From Burkholderia puraquae (GTDB lineage Bacteria > Pseudomonadota > Gammaproteobacteria > Burkholderiales > Burkholderiaceae): a stretch of DNA of 64,000 bases. Below the pieces are notes generated by a model. It saw only the letters and a program-made list of their open reading frames with translations. It was not told where the DNA came from and did not search any database. Below are positions 8,473 to 16,025 of this stretch, piece by piece. Location of the stretch: positions 23,378 to 87,377 of the forward strand of contig NZ_NBYX01000026.1 in NCBI RefSeq assembly GCF_002099195.1. Direction: 5' to 3'. Positions within the stretch are counted from its first letter, which is position 1. Each line of letters opens with the position of its first letter. The position numbers and the translations under genes are program-made.

Positions 8473-9429
8473 CTACACACGGAACGAGCCGTCGAAGATG
8501 ACGGTGTCGTCGAACAGTATTTTTCCGGACGAAAACACGAGATCCAGATGATGGCTGCCGCGTTCACCGCCGCCGAGGCCAAGGTGCAGCCCGGGATGGC
8601 GTTCTTCGAAACTGGCATTTCGTCCATGCAGCCTGACGTTCAGGTTCGTACCGATCCCGAACTCTTCGACGATCCTGTTTCCCGCACATTTATCCAGATA
8701 TAACTTGAAATCGTCCTCGAGCTGTCGATTGGACGATTCGACGCTGATCACCTGGCTTCGCTCGATCCGGATGTTCAATATCGGGTCGATGACGCCGTAC
8801 TTGATGGCAAAGGGCACCGTGCTCAAAAAGGTGCCGCCGAATACGACGTTTCCGGTCAAGTCGAGTACCCGGGTCGCCACTTCGCCAGGCATCAAATCAT
8901 AGTGGTTGCGGCCATCCAGGCTTTTCCATGTCTGATCCAGCGTTCCGTGCAGCGAGCCGCCAAAACCGTCGTGAAATTGCACGTGTCGAGCGCGTTGTGC
9001 GGCCGCGATGATTCGTTCGTTGCGTGCGGCAATGTCGTCGATGCTCTCGGAAAAGGCCTCTTTGAAGAATTCGCCGTACTCGCGGAGCAATACCGACTTC
9101 TTCCAGTGCTCGGCCATTTTCGGCTTGAGCGGCGAGATGAATGATGGCCCGTGCGGGTTGATGTCGGAACGTACGGAGGAGTCGTACATGAAGATGAACA
9201 TGTCACATCGATCGATTTCCTCGATGACCTGTTCGTGATTTTCCGTGTCGAGCTCGACGTAGGTGAACGAGTATTCCAGATTTTTCGGACAATGCCGAAT
9301 GATCGATTGCGCGGTATTTCTCTGGCTTGTGTCCGAGCCAACCAGGATGTGGGCGCCGGGCGCGTTTTTCTGCATCATGGCTGGATGTCCGCGGACGCAC
9401 GAAAAGAAATTTTCGACACTTTTTTCCAT
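8473..9429 (-). CDS. Aminopeptidase M29 / NicX-like metalloenzyme, possible peptide-modifying enzyme
   Basis: 318 residues from the ATG at 9429 (GGAG about 6 bases upstream), or 334 from the ATG at 9477, which has a weaker site. The C-terminal half matches the M29 aminopeptidase/NicX fold. Counting from the longer start, expected metal ligands are retained: Glu199 (PGEV), Glu272 (EEFGIGTN), His298 (LHLGLG), and His310 with Asp312 (HHLDL). The family includes metal-dependent aminopeptidases and the iron dioxygenase NicX, so the chemistry could be hydrolysis or oxygenation. The N-terminal half is divergent. It lies 78 bases downstream of a 42-residue peptide gene on the same strand, and base composition is clearly more A/T-rich than the flanking core genes, suggesting acquisition. 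The family assignment is by eye. Confidence 0.65.
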   Translation of the reverse strand: MEKSVENFFSCVRGHPAMMQKNAPGAHILVGSDTSQRNTAQSIIRHCPKNLEYSFTYVELDTENHEQVIEEIDRCDMFIFMYDSSVRSDINPHGPSFISPLKPKMAEHWKKSVLLREYGEFFKEAFSESIDDIAARNERIIAAAQRARHVQFHDGFGGSLHGTLDQTWKSLDGRNHYDLMPGEVATRVLDLTGNVVFGGTFLSTVPFAIKYGVIDPILNIRIERSQVISVESSNRQLEDDFKLYLDKCAGNRIVEEFGIGTNLNVRLHGRNASFEERHPGLHLGLGGGERGSHHLDLVFSSGKILFDDTVIFDGSFRV

Positions 9430-9507
9430 AACGATCTCCGGGATATCCAGGTTCTGGATCAAAAAATGGCGGATCATTGCGATCCGCCATCATCCGACGC
9501 TGCTTGC

Positions 9508-9636
9508 TTATGCCCACAGAGCAGTTGCGAATGGAATGACTGCGCTGTCTTTCATCATCTCGACCCAGTCTTCATGCTGATCTTCCTGCATCCATTCGAT
9601 CAGCGGAAGATCCTGCTTTTCTTGATTTTCGTTCAT
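9508..9636 (-). CDS. 42-residue peptide, candidate RiPP precursor
   Basis: A short open frame with an excellent ribosome binding site (AAGGA, 7 bases before the ATG at 9636) and a TAA stop. Residues 1-30 are strongly acidic and Gln-rich (ten Asp/Glu; starts MNENQEKQDLPLIEWM). Residues 31-42 (SAVIPFATALWA) are hydrophobic and uncharged. There is no Cys or Gly. This acidic leader plus short neutral tail is the layout of many ribosomal peptide precursors. It sits directly upstream of the M29/NicX-like enzyme gene and, further on, the TPR/GT9 gene, all leftward. Alternatives are a leader or regulatory peptide or a small toxin. I recognise no family. Coding status is well supported; function is inference. 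Confidence 0.62.
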   Translation of the reverse strand: MNENQEKQDLPLIEWMQEDQHEDWVEMMKDSAVIPFATALWA

Positions 9637-9954
9637 GATGATTTCCTTGTTGAGGAATTGAACTGCGAACATCGCAAATCGTCCTCTAAAATTCGAGGGC
9701 AGATTTAGCGATTGAGTGGGCGCATGTGGTTGCGCTGATTGTATGGGGTAAAAATCAATGATTATTTTCTGTTAATCGTCAGCCTACATTAGCAGTTGAA
9801 TTTGCAGGGTGACAATGTAACGTAAACCCTATGGTTGTTTTGATTTTGTCAACATTGGTGCTGGTATTGTTTGGATATCGAACAAATAAAACGGGGCGTG
9901 TTTGAAAATGGGAATAAACGCGCCGATTGATGTCGATATCGAATACTCGATCGC
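9637..9954. promoter_or_regulatory. A/T-rich promoter region of the peptide operon
   Basis: This gap of about 320 bases is much richer in A and T than the rest of the window and has no supported gene; open frames on both strands here lack ribosome binding sites. On the minus strand a TACAAT-like -10 box lies near 9738-9743, but the matching -35 position (AATAAT) is weak. Expression of the peptide operon should start somewhere here. The far end abuts the terminal repeat of an IS remnant at 9955. Confidence 0.4.
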
Positions 9955-10120
9955 GGCGTTGTTGCATGAATCGGTCGTAGTGACGAGGCAAGGGCCTATG
10001 GTGATGATTTCAGGCAATGCGAACGGATTGCGGACGTGCGAGGCCTGCCATGCGGTTCAGCACGCCCACCCGGATGGCAACCTCGGCTGCCTGCGATGCG
10101 GTGCGTCGTGCCCACCGGCG
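9955..10120 (-). mobile_element. IS5-family (IS903-like) remnant: 3' end of transposase plus terminal repeat
   Basis: The terminal repeat GGCGTTGTTGCATGAATC begins at 9955. Reading leftward, the frame ending at the TGA at 10010-10012 encodes the transposase C-terminus (VAIRVGVLNRMAGLARPQS, then VRIA and stop), as in Burkholderia IS5-family transposases of the IS903 group. Similarity runs from about 10120 to the stop, so only the last ~36 codons survive. The other end of this copy is missing. The same repeat, with two differences in 20 bases, occurs at 10844, so the lectin gene lies between two fragments of the same kind of element. Confidence 0.8.
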
Positions 10121-10124
10121 GTTA

Positions 10125-10161
10125 CGATGGTGCGCCGAATAGGTAAATCGGCGCACCATCG
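10125..10161. terminator. Perfect 14-bp hairpin downstream of the lectin gene
   Basis: CGATGGTGCGCCGA at 10125-10138 pairs perfectly with 10148-10161 around a 9-base loop. It lies 15 bases beyond the stop codon of the lectin-like gene and next to the IS fragment edge. No T-run follows on either strand, so it may be an RNA-stabilising or factor-assisted terminator stem. It could also be an end of the captured segment. Confidence 0.5.
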
Positions 10162-10175
10162 AAGCATGGCTCAGG

Positions 10176-10616
10176 TCACTTCTTGAAAGAATCCTGGGGG
10201 ACCGGAGCCGGGCTCCAGATCTCCGCATCCGATGCGTTTGCCGCGAATGTCCAGATGGGCGTGCCGTTCGCGACCTTTCTCCATTGGAGGTCGAAGACAA
10301 ATTGCGAATTGGCCACGTTTTCGATGTAGCCCGATTGCGTGTCGTCCGATTGCGGGTCGAATTGCCATTGCTGAGTGGCCGACGCCTGGTTTTTCACGTA
10401 GGTGTTCAGGAAAAGGTATTGCTCGCTGGATATCGTTCCGCAGTCGATGGCGAGCTTGGGGTCGCTGTGCAGCGTGATTCCGCCATCCGGTTGGAAGTCC
10501 CACTCGGTATACAGGTGGTCCGTAGTGGCGGGAACGAGCACCACCCTGTTGCCTTTGACGCGATCGGTGACGCCGATGAGCCAGCTGGTATTGGCCGTGT
10601 AATAAATTCTTGCCAT
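10176..10616 (-). CDS. Beta-trefoil (ricin-type) lectin-like protein
   Basis: 146 residues with no signal peptide. Sequence features fit a beta-trefoil/ricin-B-like carbohydrate-binding protein: a QQWQFDPQ motif (QxW-like, about residue 92), regularly spaced Trp residues (WLIG, EWDFQPDGG, LQWRKV, IWTFAA, IWSPAP) and mixed polar beta-strand pattern throughout. Ligand and role are unknown; a cytoplasmic or non-classically secreted lectin is possible. The frame is open further upstream, but the ATG at 10616 has AGAGG just before it and begins the conserved-looking domain (MARIYYTANTSW). Lower GC and two flanking broken IS copies suggest acquisition. It may or may not belong with the peptide operon to its left. 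Confidence 0.65.
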   Translation of the reverse strand: MARIYYTANTSWLIGVTDRVKGNRVVLVPATTDHLYTEWDFQPDGGITLHSDPKLAIDCGTISSEQYLFLNTYVKNQASATQQWQFDPQSDDTQSGYIENVANSQFVFDLQWRKVANGTPIWTFAANASDAEIWSPAPVPQDSFKK

Positions 10617-10843
10617 TTTTTCCTCTGAGGGGTAATTGGATGAGTCGATAAATGAATGCTTCCTTCCCGACAGCAGCCTCACACGGAAATCATACTTTCC
10701 ACAAGATCCTTGATGTATCTGCATATAATCGACGAAAAATCGTCGGCGCTTTATTGGCAAGGTTTGAGGATGGGCTTCTGCCTGGGATAAACATTAGGCC
10801 CGTCACATCGCTGAATCAATTACATGCGATTACACGACAGGAT

Positions 10844-11271
10844 GGCGTTGTCGCATAAATCGGGCGAGCAAGCGGCCGGCTGACGTTGACGCACAACAGC
10901 CGGTCCGGCAGCCTTTTTAACAATTCGGGTTCCTGCGTAGATTCTCGATTTCTGGCTTCGAGAAGATGCGCCGGGACAAGGGCAAGACGAGCGGACCGAT
11001 GGCTCGCTACCGTGTCAGGAACGGGGGCGACCTGCAACGCTGGCCTGATCAACCGAGGTAACGTCACGATGTGGATCGATGAAGCCGCCCTTGCGGCCAT
11101 GCCGCGATCGTCGCGCGCGGTGCAACGCCAGCGATCCCGCCGCGCGAAGGCGCTGCTCATTGGCCCGCGAACACGTCGGGCGCGACATGGCGCAACGACG
11201 CGGTCGATGCGATTGCTCGACTCGGCCGCCGCGAATGGAAGAGGGCAGCGGCTACCATCGGCGCTCGCTCG
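10844..11271 (+). mobile_element. IS5-family (IS903-like) remnant with internal deletion
   Basis: The left terminal repeat GGCGTTGTCGCATAAATC starts at 10844 and is followed by the usual non-coding lead. Broken transposase coding then reads rightward: an N-terminal block (about 10966-11097) and a C-terminal block (about 11127-11271). The catalytic middle of the gene is missing and the right terminal repeat was not found. The repeat matches the one at 9955 at 18 of 20 bases. The copy is inactive. Confidence 0.8.
10966..11271 (+). pseudogene. Degenerate IS5-family transposase
   Basis: Three frames are needed to read the family pattern. MARYRVRNGGD is followed after a frameshift by NAGLINRGNVTMWIDEAALA, the standard N-terminal region. 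After a large deletion, AIPPREGAAHWPANTSGATW and NDAVDAIARLGRREWKR appear, then after another shift SGYHRRSLAE, which are C-terminal blocks of IS903-type transposases. A full-length protein should have about 300 residues; the DDE core is largely lost. It cannot encode an active enzyme. Confidence 0.8.
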
Positions 11272-11380
11272 CGGAGATAACATTGCTCCCCGGCTGCCCC
11301 GACAACTGTCGCGTCAACGAGTAATGCGCGTCGCGGCGCCGTGCGGGGGCCGCGTCCGGCGTCATGCAATAGCGTTCGGC

Positions 11381-11806
11381 TCACGATCCCTTCGTCGCCG
11401 CCGGCACGTCGAACACGCGATCGAACGCCCACTGGAATACGAACGCGTAACAGAAGAAGAACGCGAACAGCCCGATATCGACGACGAACGCGTCGAGCCA
11501 CGAGATATCGAGCCACCACGACACGACGGGCACCAGGATGAAGATCAGCCCGCCTTCGAATCCGGTGGCGTGCAGGATCCGCCGCCCGAGCGTGCGTGCC
11601 GGCTGGCGGCGCGACGCTTCCCAGCGCTCGAACAGCGCGTTGAAGATCAGGTTCCACAGCATTGCGATCGCCGACATCGTCGCCGACAGCGCGCCCGAAT
11701 AGACGAGGTCGTGCTTGAAGATCGCCGCGATCACGGGCGAGATGCAGGAAATCGCGATCGCTTCGTAGAGCATCGCCTGCGTGATCCTGCGCGGTAGGCC
11801 TTGCAC
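11381..11806 (-). CDS. PACE family efflux transporter (AceI-like)
   Basis: 141 residues with four membrane segments arranged as two bacterial transmembrane pair (BTP) repeats, the layout of proteobacterial antimicrobial compound efflux proteins. These export biguanides such as chlorhexidine and short-chain diamines with proton exchange. With the GTG start at 11806 (GGAG about 7 bases upstream), the glutamate in MLYEAIAI falls at residue 15, the position of the essential membrane Glu of AceI. The conserved closing region of the second repeat (FFFCYAFVFQWAFDRVFD) is present. A LysR-type gene starts 147 bases away in the opposite direction and is the natural regulator, as in aceI/aceR. Confidence 0.9.
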   Translation of the reverse strand: MQGLPRRITQAMLYEAIAISCISPVIAAIFKHDLVYSGALSATMSAIAMLWNLIFNALFERWEASRRQPARTLGRRILHATGFEGGLIFILVPVVSWWLDISWLDAFVVDIGLFAFFFCYAFVFQWAFDRVFDVPAATKGS

Positions 11807-11953
11807 GTTGTTTCTCCGGTTCGACGCCAGTCGCCGCGGCACCGTGCCGCGACGTCCCGCAAGGCTATCCGCGTTGCACGCCTGCTTCAATTCACCTAAT
11901 CTCACCCCGATTCAATCGAATTCAACCCGGCCCGATCCGGCCTGCGAGGCCCC

Positions 11954-12883
11954 GTGTTCTCGAAAATTCCCCTGACCGCATTGCGCGTATTCGAGTCGTC
12001 GGCGCGGCTCGGTGCATTCAAGGCCGCCGCAGACGAACTGTCCGTGACGCCGGCCGCCGTGTCGCACCAGATCAAGTCGCTCGAAAGCCGGCTCGGCGTG
12101 CTGCTGTTCGAGCGCGGTGCGAGCGGCGTGCGGCTCACGGACGAAGGCGAGCGCCTGTTTCGCGCGAGTCACGATGCGCTGCTCGCGCTGAGCCGCGGGC
12201 TCGATGCGGTGCGGCCCGAAGCGACCGGCGAGCGCGCGCTCGTGCTGACCACCACGCCCGCGTTTGCCGCGATGTGGCTGATTCCGCGTCTCGGCCGGTT
12301 TCGTCGCGTCGATCCGCACCTGCACATCAAGGTCGAGACCGGCAACACGCTCGCCGATCTCGAGCGCGATGCGCGGATCGATCTCGCGATTCGCGCGACG
12401 TCGCGCACGTTTCCGGCGCTGCACGAGATTGCGCTGATCGACGAGTATTTCGGCGCGTATGCGGCCGCCGGGTTCGTCGTGCATCGCGCGAACGAGCCGC
12501 TCGACCTGATCGAGACCGTGTGGGATATGCCGCTGCCGGTGGCGGTCGACTGGGCGTCGTGGTGTCGCGCGGCCGGCCGCGACGCGTGGCTCGAGCGTGC
12601 GGTATTTCGCCACTACGACGACGAGCATTACGCGTTGCAGGCCGTGCTGCACGGGCAGGGCATCGCGCTCCTCAGCTCCGTGCTGGCCGCCGAGCATGTC
12701 GCCCAGGGGGCGTTGACGCCGATCGAGCCGTCGGTGCGGATTGACGGCGCGCGCTTCGTCGCGCTGTGCCGGCCGGGGCGGGAGCGGGAGCCGCAGGTCA
12801 GGTCGTTTCTCGACTGGCTCGAGGCGGAGATTGCGCAGACGCGGGAGGCGGTAGCGCGGATGGGGCCGGGCGTTGAGCGGTAA
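11954..12883 (+). CDS. LysR-type transcriptional regulator (GcvA-like)
   Basis: 309 residues. The N-terminal winged helix-turn-helix (about residues 5-64: ALRVFESSARLGAFKAAADE and VTPAAVSHQIKSLESRLG) is followed by a periplasmic-binding-like effector domain (about 90-300). The start FSKIPLTALRVFESSAR and the closing Trp-rich segment are typical of the GcvA branch. It is divergent from the PACE efflux gene and probably controls it; the inducer is unknown. Confidence 0.9.
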   Translation: MFSKIPLTALRVFESSARLGAFKAAADELSVTPAAVSHQIKSLESRLGVLLFERGASGVRLTDEGERLFRASHDALLALSRGLDAVRPEATGERALVLTTTPAFAAMWLIPRLGRFRRVDPHLHIKVETGNTLADLERDARIDLAIRATSRTFPALHEIALIDEYFGAYAAAGFVVHRANEPLDLIETVWDMPLPVAVDWASWCRAAGRDAWLERAVFRHYDDEHYALQAVLHGQGIALLSSVLAAEHVAQGALTPIEPSVRIDGARFVALCRPGREREPQVRSFLDWLEAEIAQTREAVARMGPGVER

Positions 12884-12920
12884 AGCGGGCCGTGAACGCG
12901 GTGCGCGAACCGGCCCCGCT
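12884..12920. terminator. Terminator-like hairpin between convergent genes
   Basis: An imperfect inverted repeat (AGCGGGCCG near 12884 against CGGCCCCGCT ending at 12920, with complementary inner bases) fills the 46-base gap between the convergent LysR and BNR-repeat genes. It is placed to stop both transcripts. There is no strong T-run. Confidence 0.5.
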
Positions 12921-12929
12921 TGCACATCA

Positions 12930-14063
12930 TCACCCGAACCGCACACAGTAAACCGGCGGCAAATGCGCCGACACCAGCCGCCAGTTCTCCCCACCGTCGT
13001 CGGACGTCCATAACGCGCCGGTCGTCGACGCCATCGCGAGGCGCGTGCCCGAATCGTCCACCGCGAGCCCGTGCCGATACACGAGGTCGTACGCCGGCGC
13101 GGGCGGCAACCCGTTCGTGAATTGCTCGAAACTGCGCCCGCCGTCGCGCGTGCGCGTGACCACGAAACGGCCGTTCACCGGAATCCGGCATGCGTCTTTC
13201 ACGGCCGGCACGAACCACGCGGTATCCGGCTCACGCGGATGCACGGCCACTGCGAAGCCGAAGCTCGAAGGCTGAGCCTCGATCCGACGCCAGTGTTCGG
13301 CGCCGTCGGTCGAGCGGAAGATCGCGCAGTGATGCTGGGTCCACAGCACGTCCGGATTGGCTGCGCACTGCACGACGCGGTGCGGGTCCTGCATGTTCGG
13401 TTCACCGCGCCGCTCGGGCGGCATGTAGTCGGCTTCCATGCCGTCGGCGGTCACACGCCACGTCGCGCCGCCGTCGGCCGTCTGCCAGACGCCGCCGCAC
13501 GAGATGCCGATCGTCACGTGCCGGCTGTCGCGCGGATCGACCATCACCGAATGGATGCCCGGCGCGTCGTATCCGCCGCCGCCCCATTCGGCGCGCTCCG
13601 GGCGATCCCACAATGCCCGGTTGAACACCCAGGAACGGCCGCCATCGTCGGAACGGAACAGCCCGCCGGGAATCGTGCCGGCCCACAGCACGCCCGGCTC
13701 GTCGGTGCCGCCGGCTTCGAGCGACCAGATCTGCTGAAGCGTCCACGGCGGCTGCGGCGGGCCGGGAGGCGCGTCGTCCGCGTCGCCGGTGCCGGCATTC
13801 GCGCGGGCGCCGGCGGGTTGCGGCGGATAGACGGGCACCGCGCATTCTTCCCAGTCGGCGGCGCCGGCCTGCCTGCGGTGCAGCTTGACGCCGAAATGGC
13901 CGAGGTTCAGCGCGGCATACAGCGTGCCGTCGCGCGGGTCGGCGAGCGCCATGCTGACCGGTTCGCCGGCGAAGTGCGGCTCACCGAGCGTCCAGCCGCC
14001 GTTGCGGTCGGGCTGCAGGACGAACAGGCCCTTGCGGGTGGCGACGAGCAGTCGATCGTTCAT
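12930..14063 (-). CDS. BNR/Asp-box repeat beta-propeller protein
   Basis: 377 residues with no signal peptide. Five Asp-box motifs of the form S/TxDxGxxW are visible: FRSDDGGRSWVF, WQTADGGATWRV, FRSTDGAEHWRR, TRTRDGGRSFEQ and WTSDDGGENWRL. This indicates a sialidase/Vps10-type beta-propeller. Such proteins are often labelled exo-alpha-sialidase, but sialidase catalytic residues cannot be claimed here. The gene lies just downstream of, and on the same strand as, a MoaD/ThiS-like gene ending in Gly-Gly. Function is unknown. Confidence 0.8.
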   Translation of the reverse strand: MNDRLLVATRKGLFVLQPDRNGGWTLGEPHFAGEPVSMALADPRDGTLYAALNLGHFGVKLHRRQAGAADWEECAVPVYPPQPAGARANAGTGDADDAPPGPPQPPWTLQQIWSLEAGGTDEPGVLWAGTIPGGLFRSDDGGRSWVFNRALWDRPERAEWGGGGYDAPGIHSVMVDPRDSRHVTIGISCGGVWQTADGGATWRVTADGMEADYMPPERRGEPNMQDPHRVVQCAANPDVLWTQHHCAIFRSTDGAEHWRRIEAQPSSFGFAVAVHPREPDTAWFVPAVKDACRIPVNGRFVVTRTRDGGRSFEQFTNGLPPAPAYDLVYRHGLAVDDSGTRLAMASTTGALWTSDDGGENWRLVSAHLPPVYCVRFG

Positions 14064-14130
14064 GTGCGATGTCTCCTGATGGCCCGACCTCGCGTTCCGG
14101 CACCGGATCGGGGCTGATACATGTGTCCCC

Positions 14131-14400
14131 TTATCCGCCTGTCAGCGCCTGTACGACATAAACCCGGCTCGCGTCGCCGAGCACATCGGACAGGCGTTGC
14201 CGGTCGCGTATCGGCTGGCCGTCGATGAATACCGACAGGTGTTTGCGCAGCGCGCCCTGGTCGTCGAGGATGTAGCCGAGCAGCCGCGGCTGCTCGCCGA
14301 AAACGGTGTCGAATGCTTCGCCGAGCGTGTGCGCGTCGATTTCGCGCTCGGGCGTTTCGATATGCCGCTGGATCGAAGCGGCGAAGAAGAGGTGCGCCAT
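14131..14400 (-). CDS. MoaD/ThiS-like small ubiquitin-fold protein
   Basis: 89 residues ending ALTGG, the di-glycine tail used by MoaD and ThiS for adenylation and thiocarboxylation. Middle segments (LRKHLSVFIDGQPIRDRQRL, then SDVLGDASRVYVVQALTGG) fit the beta-grasp fold. It probably acts as a sulfur carrier or protein modifier rather than in molybdopterin or thiamine synthesis, since no MoaE, ThiG or ThiF gene is nearby. The stop lies 67 bases before the BNR-repeat gene on the same strand, suggesting a two-gene unit. The ribosome binding site is weak; the start was chosen because the domain begins at MAHLFFAAS. Confidence 0.78.
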   Translation of the reverse strand: MAHLFFAASIQRHIETPEREIDAHTLGEAFDTVFGEQPRLLGYILDDQGALRKHLSVFIDGQPIRDRQRLSDVLGDASRVYVVQALTGG

Positions 14401-14636
14401 GGCAGTGGCTGGCAAGAGCCGCGCGGAGGGGACGGTCTGTAGTTTAGGTGATCCGTCAGGGGCGGAACGCCGGCATCGCGTAGTCGCGGTGCGCCGGCGT
14501 GCCCGATCCGTCCCGGTCGACACGTCCTGGCGGATCGGCAACAATCCTGCCCGAACCGTCATCGCATGCCGGATTCGGCTGCAAAGCCGATCGACGGTCG
14601 CACGCTCTCCACTTGCCGATGAAGGAAGTACTTGCC

Positions 14637-15002
14637 ATGCCGCGATTCGCGCTGTCGATCGTCAAGCCCGCCGTCGACGCTATCGTCGCGGGCCGCAAGC
14701 GGGTCGAAATCCGGTCGTGGGCGCCGCGGGTCCTGCCGTTGCGCGATCTCGTGCTGGTGCAGAACACGATCTTCCTGCGACAGGACGGGCAGGAGGATCC
14801 CGACGGTATCGCGCTCGCGCGGGTCGACGTCGTGGGGGGACGCGACTGGACACCGGATGAAGCCCGCTCGCAAGGCAAGCAATGGTGCGCCGGATACGTG
14901 TGCTGGGAATTGGCGAATGTGCGGGCGATCGACCCGCCTTTCCCGTGTGTCGCCAGGCGGGGCATTGATGCGTTGACGGATGGTTCCGCCAAGGTCTCCT
15001 GA
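14637..15002 (+). CDS. ASCH domain protein
   Basis: 121 residues. The start MPRFALSIVKPAVDAIVAGR, then KRVEIRSW, has the pattern of ASCH-domain proteins (SIxxPxxxxIxxGxKxxExR), a PUA-like fold thought to bind RNA or modified nucleobases. The later block GIALARVDVVG also fits. The ATG at 14637 has AAGGAAG 8 bases upstream; another in-frame ATG at 14619 is possible. It converges on the hydroxylase gene at 15099 and has no operon partner. The target is unknown. Confidence 0.75.
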   Translation: MPRFALSIVKPAVDAIVAGRKRVEIRSWAPRVLPLRDLVLVQNTIFLRQDGQEDPDGIALARVDVVGGRDWTPDEARSQGKQWCAGYVCWELANVRAIDPPFPCVARRGIDALTDGSAKVS

Positions 15003-15098
15003 TGATTTCTTCTGCGTCCTGGGCGGGCCGAGTTCCCTTTCGACACACGAGAGGGCGGTTGAAGCGATCGGTCGCCCGGCGCGCGCCGGCCACGTGCG

Positions 15099-15788
15099 CT
15101 AAACCGGAATCGATCGCCCGCGCATCCTGATCCCGAGCCGCACGATGCCGATCACCGCATTCGACAGCCACGTGAGCAGGCGCGGCATCCCGCGCCGGCG
15201 GATATCGAGCAGCAGCACGATCCGCACGGCGTCGCTGTCGTTCCACACCTCGTGCATGAACGTGTCGTCCCACAGCAGGAAGCGTCCTTCGTCGAGCCGG
15301 TATTCGTGGCCGTCGATCTTCAGCACGGCGGCCGGCGTGCCGTCGGCGCGCTTCGGCATCGACAGCACGAGATAGCCGCGCAGGATGCCGCGAAACGGCC
15401 CGCGATGCGGGGGAATGTGCTTGCCGGGCGCGAGGAACGACAGCGATGCGGACAGCACGTCCGGCGACGCCGCGACGATCGACGCGACGGTCGGACAGCG
15501 CGACAGGTTGCGCGGGAACGGCTGGCCGTACGCCTGCATGATGAACATCCGCCAGTCGCGTGCGTCGTTGGCCGAGATGTCGTACTGCTCGCGCATGATC
15601 TCGTGAAAGCGCGGGATGCGCGGCATGTCGCGCGCCACGGCGAATGCCTCTGCCTGGATGTCGGCCCACGCACGGACGAAACGCTCGGCATCGGGAAACG
15701 CGGCCGGGTCGAGCACAGCGCCGCCGTCGATATGACGGTCGTACAGCGTGCGCAGCAGGCCGGCAACGTAGTCGTAAGCGACGGACAT
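15099..15788 (-). CDS. Aspartyl/asparaginyl beta-hydroxylase family (LpxO-like) dioxygenase
   Basis: 229 residues. The double-stranded beta-helix core has the expected iron-ligand histidines His128 (HIPPHRGPFRGILRGYL) and His179 (DDTFMHEVWND), with Arg189 (VRIVLLLD) in the 2-oxoglutarate-binding position. Family members use iron, oxygen and 2-oxoglutarate to hydroxylate peptide Asp/Asn or, in LpxO, lipid A acyl chains. The N-terminal membrane anchor of classical LpxO is absent, although the C-terminus is basic and could touch membranes. The substrate is undetermined. Confidence 0.82.
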   Translation of the reverse strand: MSVAYDYVAGLLRTLYDRHIDGGAVLDPAAFPDAERFVRAWADIQAEAFAVARDMPRIPRFHEIMREQYDISANDARDWRMFIMQAYGQPFPRNLSRCPTVASIVAASPDVLSASLSFLAPGKHIPPHRGPFRGILRGYLVLSMPKRADGTPAAVLKIDGHEYRLDEGRFLLWDDTFMHEVWNDSDAVRIVLLLDIRRRGMPRLLTWLSNAVIGIVRLGIRMRGRSIPV

Positions 15789-16025
15789 GATCGAAGGGCG
15801 ATCCGTTAGGAGTGGCGTCAGTCTGCCCGAAGCGCGGCGGGCGCTGCGTTACGTCAGGTTACGCCGGCTGACGAAAGAATGACAGTTTCATGACCGTCCG
15901 TCCCGAGCGCGCCCGGTGCAGGAGAAGCCGCGTGATTCGTGCCGCGCTGCGCGGGAATAAACGCACACGCTCCGTCGTCATACGGGTGTAGCACGTCGTC
16001 TCGTTGACTTCTCAAGGAGTGGAAC

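Noticed and set aside
9508..9636. The small peptide as half of a toxin-antitoxin pair
   Set aside because: No second small partner gene is adjacent; downstream genes are enzyme-like. Kept as candidate RiPP precursor instead.
9779..9991. A 70-codon minus-strand frame between the peptide gene and the IS remnant
   Set aside because: No ribosome binding site, overlaps the IS terminal repeat, and shows no protein pattern.
10125..10161. Perfect hairpin as a CRISPR or attC-type recombination site
   Set aside because: It occurs once, with no repeat series, no cas or integrase gene nearby, and no attC core sites seen; a terminator or remnant stem is simpler.
9902..10186. A 94-codon plus-strand frame with a CEAC...CLRC pattern resembling a zinc finger
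   Set aside because: It runs through the IS terminal repeat and across the antisense of the transposase end; no ribosome binding site.
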